From an uncultured Pelagibacteraceae bacterium (GTDB taxonomy: Bacteria; Pseudomonadota; Alphaproteobacteria; Pelagibacterales; Pelagibacteraceae): a DNA stretch of 64,000 nt. Positions within the stretch are counted from its first letter, which is position 1; every line of letters begins with the position of its first letter. The stretch covers positions 62,001 through 126,000 of the forward strand of contig CABYCN010000001.1 in the NCBI GenBank assembly GCA_902517455.1, read 5' to 3'. The notes beneath the pieces were generated by a model that was given only the letters and a program-made list of their open reading frames with translations, did not search any database and had not been told where the DNA came from. Made by a program: the position numbers and the translations under genes. Positions 53,615 through 61,236 of the stretch are shown piece by piece.

Positions 53615-54250
53615 GTGAAAAAATTTAATAAATTAATAATTGCATGTGACGGAGAATCTGCAAGTGGAAAAAGCACTGCTGCAAAGTTAATTTCAAAAAA
53701 ATATAATTTATTATTAATTAATTCAGGTTTACTTTATAGATATGCAAGTATTTTAATAATAAAGAATAATCCAAAAAATATTTATTTTTTTATCAAAAAT
53801 AAATTTAAAAATGTTTCTTATACAAAAATTGCTAAACTTAATTTACATTCTGAAAAAATTAGCAATCATGTTGCAACTTTAGCTCAAAATAAAAAAATAA
53901 GACATATAATTAATACATTTCAAAAAAAGATAATAAAAAGAAACAAAAGAATTTGTATTGAGGGAAGAGATATCGCAAGTAAAATTTTAGCCTCAAATCC
54001 TAAATACGATTTAGCATTCTATTTTAAATGTAATTTAAATGTCGCAAGTTATAGAAGATGGAATGATATAAAAAAAAAAGTTCCTTTAAAAACTGTGAAA
54101 AAATCTTTATCCAAAAGAACAATGATGGATAAAAATAGAAAAAATAGTCCTTTGATCAAGGTCAAAGATGCGATCTTAATTAGAACTGATAAACTATCAA
54201 AAAATCAAGTCCTGTCTAAAATGTCAAAATACATTGACAAATTAGATTAA
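53615..54250 (+). CDS. cmk: Divergent cytidylate kinase
   Basis: Phosphorylates CMP and dCMP with ATP. The 211 residues begin with IIACDGESASGKSTAAKLIS, a P-loop where housekeeping Cmk has DGPAGSGKG/S, then INSGLLYRYA (for DTGxxYRA), CIEGRDIASKIL (for EGRDIGT) and LSKRTMMDKNRKNSPLIKVKDAILIRTDKLS, all in the order of the Cmk family. It is very rich in Lys and Asn and has several changed family positions. The start codon is GTG. It is not next to rpsA, as cmk often is. The call is likely but a related nucleotide kinase is not excluded. Confidence 0.75.
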   Translation: MKKFNKLIIACDGESASGKSTAAKLISKKYNLLLINSGLLYRYASILIIKNNPKNIYFFIKNKFKNVSYTKIAKLNLHSEKISNHVATLAQNKKIRHIINTFQKKIIKRNKRICIEGRDIASKILASNPKYDLAFYFKCNLNVASYRRWNDIKKKVPLKTVKKSLSKRTMMDKNRKNSPLIKVKDAILIRTDKLSKNQVLSKMSKYIDKLD

Positions 54251-55533
54251 TTATTTTCATCTTCTTTAGGATTCTCTTCGATTGGTTCTGTAATTGGATT
54301 AAGCTCTATACCAGCTGGAGTTATAGTTTGGGGCATAGCAACGAATTGAGAATCAGGATTATCTACACTTTTTCTTACTCTCATTCTATAAATTCCAAAT
54401 AATCCAATTATTCCATGAAAAAAAAATAGAAAAATAAAAAAACCGTTCGGACCAACCATGTCCATAAAAACTGAACATAAAAATGGACCACTCATAGCCC
54501 CAAGACCAAATGTAAATTGCAGACCGGCCCCAGCAGATACGAATTTATCTTTCGATATATAATCATTAGTATGAGCTAAAATTAATGAAAACATTGGTAA
54601 ACTACAAAAAGAAAATAAAACAAAAAAAATATAAAACCAGGTTTTACTAGTAGCTAAATTACCGGGTAAGTACATTTGTTTTGAAACTAATATAGCTAAA
54701 ATAGAGAATATAGCAGCACCAAATGTGCTAAAAACAATTACTTTTCTTCTATCATAAACATCTGAAATTTTTCCAATTGGAAATTGAGCTATAGCTCCAG
54801 AAATTGCTAAAAGAAACGTTACTAGAGATATTTCAAATATAGTAAAATTCATTGAAGTTCCATAAACTGCAAGTAAAGTAAAAACTGCTGATTGAATAGT
54901 TCCATAAAAAAGAGAGCTTATTATTCCAAAAGGTGATACTTCGTAGAGATTTTTTAAAGACATGGCTTTAATTTTTTTAAAAGTTGGTGGTTTTTTTTTA
55001 GTTAATAATATTGGTATCAAGGCTAATGATGTAATCACCGAAACTAAAATAAATGGTTGAAAATTTTGTGGACTACTAAAATTTAGCAAAAACATTCCTA
55101 TTCCAATAGATCCATATAATATAACCATATACAAAGATAATACACTTCCCCTATTTTTATTGCTTGATCTATCGTTCAACCAGCTCTCAGCAACAGTATA
55201 AATGCAAACCATACTAACCCCAGTTAAAACTCTTAACAAAAACCAGATAAAAGGATTAATTATAATTGAATGAACTAAAATTACTAATGATGCTAATGAT
55301 GCAAATGCAGCAAAGACTCTTATGTGACCAACCCTTGATATTATATTTGGAATTGTTGCTGCCCCTATAAAATAACCCACAAAATAACCAGACATCATAA
55401 AACCAGTTGCAGTAAGACTGAATTCTTCTTGAACAGCTCTAACACCTAACAGAGAGCTTTGAAAACCATAGGCCATCATTATAAAACCCATTCCCAAAAA
55501 AAGTGCCCATGAGTTTTTTAATAATTTATTCAT
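54247..55533 (-). CDS. MFS transporter
   Basis: A 428-residue protein with 12 membrane segments. MSGYFVGYFIGAATIPNIISRVGHIRVFA includes the MFS loop 2-3 motif in altered form, and SDVYDRRKVIVFSTFGAAIF its repeat in the second half. The N-terminal QSSLLGVRAVQEEFSLTATGFMMSGYF is like YcaD-type putative transporters. The C-terminal tail is polar and acidic (PITEPIEENPKEDEN). Substrate unknown. Its stop overlaps that of cmk on the other strand (TTAA at 54247-54250). Confidence 0.88.
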   Translation of the reverse strand: MNKLLKNSWALFLGMGFIMMAYGFQSSLLGVRAVQEEFSLTATGFMMSGYFVGYFIGAATIPNIISRVGHIRVFAAFASLASLVILVHSIIINPFIWFLLRVLTGVSMVCIYTVAESWLNDRSSNKNRGSVLSLYMVILYGSIGIGMFLLNFSSPQNFQPFILVSVITSLALIPILLTKKKPPTFKKIKAMSLKNLYEVSPFGIISSLFYGTIQSAVFTLLAVYGTSMNFTIFEISLVTFLLAISGAIAQFPIGKISDVYDRRKVIVFSTFGAAIFSILAILVSKQMYLPGNLATSKTWFYIFFVLFSFCSLPMFSLILAHTNDYISKDKFVSAGAGLQFTFGLGAMSGPFLCSVFMDMVGPNGFFIFLFFFHGIIGLFGIYRMRVRKSVDNPDSQFVAMPQTITPAGIELNPITEPIEENPKEDENN

Positions 55534-55591
55534 AAAAATTGCTGTAATTATTCGCGATGTATTATTAAATCAAGTCTTAATTGTGACAAGC

Positions 55592-56452
55592 TTAAGCTCT
55601 TTTTAGCTTCAAAAATGAGTGAATTGCAATAGTTGTAATTATAACTATTCCTCCTACAAGTGTCTCTAGACTTGGTTGTTCTTTGATTATGAGCCAGACC
55701 CATATTGGACCTATAATGGTTTCAAGTAAGAAAAATAGATTCACCTCTGCTGCAGGTATAAATCTTGGTGCTATTGTGACTAGTACAAAAGGTATAGCAA
55801 CACAAATAATACACATTATAGGGACAATGATTAGGTCTCTGTTTTCAAGAACAAAACTATCTATAAAAAATAAGGCAAAAGTAGCAACAAATAACTTACC
55901 TATAACAGCTGCTGGAACTAAATTTTTAGATTTTGCAGAACGGATGGTTACTGCTCCTACAGCAAGTCCAATTGCTGTAATAAATCCTAAAAAGTCCCCA
56001 AAAAAATTTCCTAATCTTAAAGAGTCAAAAAAAATATAAATTATTGCTAAAAAAGTAATAATGATGGAAAACCAAGTTTTTTTATCTGGATTTTCTCTTA
56101 GAAAAAATGCTCCAAGAATAGCTGACAACATTGGAGCAGTAGCTATCATTACCAGAGTATTTGCTACATTAGTATTTTGTATTGAAACCACAAAAGTGAT
56201 GTTAGTTATACTAAATGTTCCAATATATATAATCCCATGATAACCACTTGAGAAAAGAATCTTAAAAAAACTTAATTTATAAATTAGCAACATTCCCAAA
56301 AAAACTGTGAAAAAGGGTATAATTCCTCTATAAAAAACAAGCCCCCAAGTATCTACACTTGAAAGTCTTATAAATAAAGAATCTGGTGTAATGAAGATTA
56401 CTGCTACAAATGCAAGTAAAGAACCCTTCTGTTGATCTGATAAATTATTCAA
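55592..56452 (-). CDS. DMT/EamA-family transporter
   Basis: A 286-residue inner-membrane protein with two EamA repeats (VAVIFITPDSLFIRLSSVDTWGLVFYRG; GFITAIGLAVGAVTIRSAK). Its start overlaps the gshB stop by 4 bases, so it is read from the gshA-gshB transcript. Export or uptake of glutathione, its parts, or another thiol compound could be considered, on the basis of position only. Confidence 0.9.
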   Translation of the reverse strand: MNNLSDQQKGSLLAFVAVIFITPDSLFIRLSSVDTWGLVFYRGIIPFFTVFLGMLLIYKLSFFKILFSSGYHGIIYIGTFSITNITFVVSIQNTNVANTLVMIATAPMLSAILGAFFLRENPDKKTWFSIIITFLAIIYIFFDSLRLGNFFGDFLGFITAIGLAVGAVTIRSAKSKNLVPAAVIGKLFVATFALFFIDSFVLENRDLIIVPIMCIICVAIPFVLVTIAPRFIPAAEVNLFFLLETIIGPIWVWLIIKEQPSLETLVGGIVIITTIAIHSFLKLKRA

Positions 56453-57375
56453 GCCTTAAGTTCTTCCCAAAAAGTTTTGGCCAAATTAATTTTTGTTAAA
56501 TCATAATAAGTTTTCAATCCAGTAGGGGATGTAACATTAATGTCACCATTAAGTTTTTGATCAATAAAATCAATTCCAGCAAAAAAAATATTTTTTTTTT
56601 TTAAATTACGAGCAACCAATTTAGATATTCTTTTTTCAATGTTTGTTAATTTTGTGTATGCCGGAGTAGCACCTTTACTCATATTACTCAAAAAGGATCC
56701 TTTTTTAGGCATTCTAGATATCGCACCTACAACTTTGCCATTAATAAGAAAGACTCTTTTATCACCTTTATTTATTTTTGGTAAAAATTTTTGGCAGATT
56801 ACATGGTCGTGTTTTTTTAAATATTTTTTTACAAAATTCAAATTAAATTTTTTTAAAAGATGAATATCATTTCCACCATAACTATGGGTAGGCTTTAATA
56901 TGACTTTTTTATTTATAATAAAAAATTTTTTAATTTCATTTATATTTTGAGTAAAAATAGTATTTGGCATATATCTTAGATATTTTGCAGAGTAAAATTT
57001 TTCTGACACATTTCTAATAGATGTTGGATCATTCACAATTCTTACTTTTTTTTTGATTATATCTAAAATATAAGTTGTTGAAATATACTCCTGATTAAAT
57101 GGAGGATCTTGCCTGATTAAAATAAATTTACACTTCATTAAGTCTAACTTTTGTTTATGTATAATCTTAAATTTTTTTTTTTGAGTATAATCGAATTTAA
57201 CAAAGAAACCCTCGGCTACAATCTTAGAATTGATTATTGATAAATTTTTAGGTTCATAATAAAAAATCTTGTAATTTTTACTTTGAATTTCGTTAGCCAA
57301 AAAAATACTTGTATCTGTTAATATGTTAAGCTTTGAGGGATGATTTCCTTGAATAGCAACAATTTTATTTATCAT
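56449..57375 (-). CDS. gshB: Glutathione synthetase
   Basis: Joins gamma-glutamylcysteine and glycine with ATP. The 308-residue ATP-grasp enzyme shows FILIRQDPPFNQEYISTTYILD, VRIVNDPTSIRNVSEKFY, ILKPTHSYGGNDI and FFAGIDFIDQKLNGDINVTSPTG, in the usual GshB order. I use the ATG at 57375 (ATGATAA overlap with the gshA stop); an ATG three codons earlier is also in frame. Some positions are altered, e.g. HSYGGNDI for L-x-G-x-GG-x-G, but the plan is complete. Confidence 0.9.
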   Translation of the reverse strand: MINKIVAIQGNHPSKLNILTDTSIFLANEIQSKNYKIFYYEPKNLSIINSKIVAEGFFVKFDYTQKKKFKIIHKQKLDLMKCKFILIRQDPPFNQEYISTTYILDIIKKKVRIVNDPTSIRNVSEKFYSAKYLRYMPNTIFTQNINEIKKFFIINKKVILKPTHSYGGNDIHLLKKFNLNFVKKYLKKHDHVICQKFLPKINKGDKRVFLINGKVVGAISRMPKKGSFLSNMSKGATPAYTKLTNIEKRISKLVARNLKKKNIFFAGIDFIDQKLNGDINVTSPTGLKTYYDLTKINLAKTFWEELKA

Positions 57376-58660
57376 AGAGTACACTTAAATCTTCATTTTT
57401 CGAAAATCTATTAATCATATGATCCGCATTTGTAGTTTTATTATCAATTAATTTTTGCAAGTGGTTGAGAAATAAAGTTTCATTTTTTCCGCTTTTATTT
57501 ATTATATCTCTTTGATTTAGTCCTTTTCTTGATAAATCTAACAATTTTGAGGCCCAGTAAAGAAGATCCTTGCCCATTAATTGCGTATTAAATCCTTTTT
57601 GAGGGGCCTCTAGATAAGCATTAATAATTTTATCTTTGTCCCATTTTGATATTAATTCATAAATTGGATCAAGATTACCGTATAGTAGTCCAACATTAAA
57701 AGCAGGACCTGCGCATAAACAATCCCAACCACATGTGTCCATTGATCTGAGTTCTATATATTTCTTTAATCTATTCTCGGTGAAAATTGTACTTAAATGG
57801 AGAGATAAATCACTTTCACTTGGTAAACGTTTTCTAACTTCAAAAATTTTTCCATTCATAAAGTCTTTAAAGGTATATTTTTTTCCTGATATATACTCTT
57901 CACCATCTTGTATAAATAAAAGAGGGTAATCAATTATAAATTCTGCGTATTTTTCAAAATTTAATTCCTCAAAAAAAATTTTTGGCAGGCCTCCTCTTGA
58001 GGTGTTCTGCCAAACTTTTGATCTATAAGACAAATAATTACTTTTTTTTTTTTCTACAATTGATGAGTTTGCAAATAAAGCAATAACAACAGGAACAATC
58101 GAATTGACAACTTTAAATTTTTTGATGAAATCATTTTCAGAATCATAATCAATATTTAGCTGAGTTCCACAGGTTCTGTACATCATATCAAGACTCAACT
58201 CACCTCCCTTTGGCATATCTTTTGTCATAAGTTTATATCGTTCTTTTGGGTTATTTGGAATTTCGTCAAGTTTTGAAATAGGATCAAATCCTGCACTTAC
58301 AATGTTAATACCGATTTTTTTGGTTACTTGTCTTAATTCAAATAAATAATCTTGAGATTCAGCACATGCTTCATGAATATGATTTAACTTATCACCTGAT
58401 AGTTCAATTTGATTTCCTGGTTCTAATGTAATATTTTTTCCCCCTTTATTCAGAGCAACAATATCTCCTTTTTCATAAATTGGGTTCCAACCAAATTCAA
58501 GTAAAGCTGAAAACATCTGCTTTATTTTAGAATAATTAATTCTTTTATTCTCCTTATTATCAAATAAAAATTTTTCATGTTCTATACCAATTTTGAAACT
58601 TTTTTTCTTTTTAATACCTGATTTAAAATAATTTATTATTTGTTCTTTAGATGTAATCAT
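57365..58660 (-). CDS. gshA: Glutamate-cysteine ligase (proteobacterial/plant type)
   Basis: First step of glutathione synthesis. The 431 residues belong to the plant/alphaproteobacterial GshA type: FKIGIEHEKFLFD, ITLEPGNQIELSG, MYRTCGTQLNIDYDSENDF and ELRSMDTCGWDCLCAGPAF are visible. The enzyme acts in the cytosol. It overlaps gshB by 11 bases and lies 30 bases after the HD-domain gene, so thiol synthesis and that gene may be co-transcribed. Confidence 0.95.
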   Translation of the reverse strand: MITSKEQIINYFKSGIKKKKSFKIGIEHEKFLFDNKENKRINYSKIKQMFSALLEFGWNPIYEKGDIVALNKGGKNITLEPGNQIELSGDKLNHIHEACAESQDYLFELRQVTKKIGINIVSAGFDPISKLDEIPNNPKERYKLMTKDMPKGGELSLDMMYRTCGTQLNIDYDSENDFIKKFKVVNSIVPVVIALFANSSIVEKKKSNYLSYRSKVWQNTSRGGLPKIFFEELNFEKYAEFIIDYPLLFIQDGEEYISGKKYTFKDFMNGKIFEVRKRLPSESDLSLHLSTIFTENRLKKYIELRSMDTCGWDCLCAGPAFNVGLLYGNLDPIYELISKWDKDKIINAYLEAPQKGFNTQLMGKDLLYWASKLLDLSRKGLNQRDIINKSGKNETLFLNHLQKLIDNKTTNADHMINRFSKNEDLSVLYDK

Positions 58661-58690
58661 AACTTATTTATTAATAATTAATTAATATAA

Positions 58691-59248
58691 TTATAGTAAA
58701 GAATACGGTTTTCTAGAAAAAATTCTTTTTACCATTGGTTTAAAAAATTTTAACGGTAGTGATTTATAATTAGGGTCAAATGAATTCTGATCATATTTTT
58801 CACAAAAATTGATTGTATCTTGATAATACTTGTGACCTTTATATTTATCTCGCTTATTTCTGTCTCCACCTAAATGATGCGCATAATAATACATTTGAAA
58901 TTCACCATGTTTCTTGATTATCCAGTGAGTTTTTTCTGAAACATATGGTTTTAGGATTGAAGCTGCATATTCAGAATGATTCATTGGGGCTAATTCATCT
59001 CCGATATCATGAAGCAAAGCTGCAACAACCATTTCTTCACTCTCTCCATTATAATGGGCTCTAGTTGCACTTTGAAGTGAATGTTCTAATCTTGATATTT
59101 GGTAACCTTCCAGAGTCTTTGTAAGATTAGACATAAAATCTATTATCCTATCTGAAGTTTTTTTAGCAAAATCTTTTTCATATTTGTCCAAAAAAAGATA
59201 ATCTTCTTTAGTTCCATTTTTCATTTTTGTAAAACTTACTTTTTTCAT
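58691..59248 (-). CDS. HD-domain protein, PhnZ-like
   Basis: A 185-residue HD-domain protein. Metal ligands in order are H56 (SRLEHSLQS), H80-D81 (LLHDIGD), H91 (MNHSEY), H114 (KKHGEF) and D153 (KYDQNSF). The presence of two more His between HD and the last Asp is a sign of diiron HD oxygenases such as PhnZ and TmpB rather than of plain phosphohydrolases. The 24-residue distance from the first His to HD equals that of PhnZ as I recall. The substrate is unknown; a phosphonate or another small molecule could be cleaved. It lies 3 bases after purF. Confidence 0.75.
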   Translation of the reverse strand: MKKVSFTKMKNGTKEDYLFLDKYEKDFAKKTSDRIIDFMSNLTKTLEGYQISRLEHSLQSATRAHYNGESEEMVVAALLHDIGDELAPMNHSEYAASILKPYVSEKTHWIIKKHGEFQMYYYAHHLGGDRNKRDKYKGHKYYQDTINFCEKYDQNSFDPNYKSLPLKFFKPMVKRIFSRKPYSLL

Positions 59249-59251
59249 TAT

Positions 59252-60733
59252 TTAATTATTTGAAGCTGTACTTAACAATGACAGTTGTGTTATTTTACTA
59301 TTTCCTAATTCGTCAACTGGCTTTACTGGATAATCTCCGGTAAAATAATGGTCAGTTAGTTGTGGATAAGTTTCATTTCTTTTATCGAAACCAATGGCCT
59401 TATACAAACCATTGATTGATAAAAATTTTAAAGATTTAGCTCCAATATATTCTCGTATTTCATCATTAGATTTGTTTGCTGCCAACAACTCTTTTTTTGT
59501 TGGAGTATCAACTCCATAAAAATCTGGATATTTTATTTCTGGACAAGCTATTCTTACATGTACTTCCTTTGCTCCTGCGTCATATAACATCTTCACAATT
59601 TTATGAGATGTAGTTCCTCTAACAAGCGAGTCATCTATTAGAATTATTCTCTTGTTTTTTATTGTAGTTTCATTTGCATTTAATTTTAATCTAACTCCTA
59701 AACTTCTAATTTTTTGACTTGGTTCAATAAAGGTTCTGCCGACATAATGGTTTCTTATTAGACCGTGTTCAAAATTAATATTTATTTTCTGGGAAAATCC
59801 CAGAGCAGCTGCATTTCCAGAATCCGGTACTGGCACAACTATATCAGCGTCAATATCATTCTCATTAGCAAGTTCTTTTCCTAAATTCTTTCTGTGCTCG
59901 TATGCAGTTTTGTTATCTAAAAGACTATCTGGCCTTGAAAAATATATATATTCGAAAACACACGGCCTCATTTTTTTTGGAGGAAATGGTTTAATACTTA
60001 TCAACTCATTATTCTCTATCAAGACAATTTCTCCGTTTTCAACTTCTCTTAAAAATTTAGCTCCAATTATATCTAACGCACACGTTTCAGATGCTAATAC
60101 ATAACTTTTGCCTAGTTTACCAATTACTAGTGGTCTTATTCCATAGGGATCCCTCACACCTATTAAAGAAGTTTGAGTCAGCATTACTAAAGCATACCCA
60201 CCTTGTATTTGAAATATAGCATCGACAACTTTGTCTATTGTTTTTGATCTTTTAGATTTTGCAATTAGTTGAACAATGGTTTCAGTATCTGAGGTAGTAT
60301 AAAAAATTGCACCTTCTTCGACTAGCTTATTTCTTAACGAAATTGAATTTGTTAAATTTCCATTATGTGCAACGCCAATACCACCAGCATTCGTATCTGC
60401 AAAAAAAGGCTGAATATTTCTTAGCGTGTTATTTCCAGTAGTACTATAACGATTGTGACCTATTGCATAATCACCTTTAAGTTTATTTAAAACTTTTTCT
60501 TTATTAAAGTTATCACCCACCAACCCGAATCTTTTTTCTGAATAATAGTTTTTACCATCAAAAGAAACAATTCCACATCCCTCTTGACCACGATGTTGTA
60601 AAGCATGCAAACCTAAAGCTGTTAAGGCAGAGGCATCGTTTGCATTACTAACTCCAAATACCCCACATTCTTCTTTTATTTTGGGATCAAAGTTCTTCAA
60701 TTTTCTCTTTAGAGTCCTGATATGTTTTTTCAT
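59252..60733 (-). CDS. purF: Amidophosphoribosyltransferase
   Basis: First step of purine synthesis: PRPP plus glutamine to phosphoribosylamine. The 493 residues contain an N-terminal propeptide (about 22 residues) before the nucleophile C23 in EECGVFGV, the glutaminase blocks ALQHRGQEGCG and HNGNLTN, and the PRPP loop IILIDDSLVRGTTS. The site that holds an iron-sulfur Cys in Bacillus-type enzymes reads YPDFYG, so no cluster is expected. The ATG overlaps cvpA by 47 bases; a TTG at 60700 would give a shorter propeptide and is an alternative start. Confidence 0.95.
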   Translation of the reverse strand: MKKHIRTLKRKLKNFDPKIKEECGVFGVSNANDASALTALGLHALQHRGQEGCGIVSFDGKNYYSEKRFGLVGDNFNKEKVLNKLKGDYAIGHNRYSTTGNNTLRNIQPFFADTNAGGIGVAHNGNLTNSISLRNKLVEEGAIFYTTSDTETIVQLIAKSKRSKTIDKVVDAIFQIQGGYALVMLTQTSLIGVRDPYGIRPLVIGKLGKSYVLASETCALDIIGAKFLREVENGEIVLIENNELISIKPFPPKKMRPCVFEYIYFSRPDSLLDNKTAYEHRKNLGKELANENDIDADIVVPVPDSGNAAALGFSQKININFEHGLIRNHYVGRTFIEPSQKIRSLGVRLKLNANETTIKNKRIILIDDSLVRGTTSHKIVKMLYDAGAKEVHVRIACPEIKYPDFYGVDTPTKKELLAANKSNDEIREYIGAKSLKFLSINGLYKAIGFDKRNETYPQLTDHYFTGDYPVKPVDELGNSKITQLSLLSTASNN

Positions 60734-61232
60734 TTGGAAATTCTTTTAATAAATAATTACTACCTTTTTCTAAATATAGAAAGATGAATGATTTGTCCAA
60801 ATTTATTGGCCATTTATCGTAGTTATACACAATATGTACGCCTGAAAATATGAATATACAAATAATATAGGCCCTGACGAATCCAAAAAAAAAACCAAAA
60901 ATTTTATCTAAGCTACCTATTCCTGAATAACTAACAGCTTTACTAATTCCGCGGTTAACCATCAAGACCAAAAATACTACAATTATAAAAATTATTATTC
61001 CAAGTCCAATATCAAGTACATATTCATTATCAATTATATCTTTAAAATAAGGTTTGATTTTTGGAAAGATGATTAGAGTTATCACATAAGCTAACAACCA
61101 TTTGGCCATTGATAAAATACTTAACACAAAACCTTTTTTGTAACATTTTATTAGTGAGAGAACAGTAAAGATTAAGTAGATAAGATCAATAACAGAAATT
61201 GCCTCATAAAAGTCATTTAGCACTTCAAGCAT
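60687..61232 (-). CDS. cvpA: CvpA-family membrane protein
   Basis: A 181-residue protein with four membrane segments. It opens IDLIYLIFTVLSLIKCYKKGFVLSIL and contains RGISKAVSYSGIGSLDKIFGFFFGFVRAYIICIF, the conserved second half of CvpA (G-x-x-D-R-x-L-G-x-x-F-G-x-x-R). Named for colicin V production, it is more generally an inner-membrane protein of unclear role. The cvpA-purF order is widespread. It lies 4 bases after the RND gene. Confidence 0.92.
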   Translation of the reverse strand: MLEVLNDFYEAISVIDLIYLIFTVLSLIKCYKKGFVLSILSMAKWLLAYVITLIIFPKIKPYFKDIIDNEYVLDIGLGIIIFIIVVFLVLMVNRGISKAVSYSGIGSLDKIFGFFFGFVRAYIICIFIFSGVHIVYNYDKWPINLDKSFIFLYLEKGSNYLLKEFPNEKTYQDSKEKIEEL

Positions 61233-61236
61233 CTAA

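Noticed and set aside
55683..56039. Open frame of 118 codons on the plus strand
   Set aside because: Antisense to a DMT transporter; its sequence mirrors the membrane segments of the real gene.
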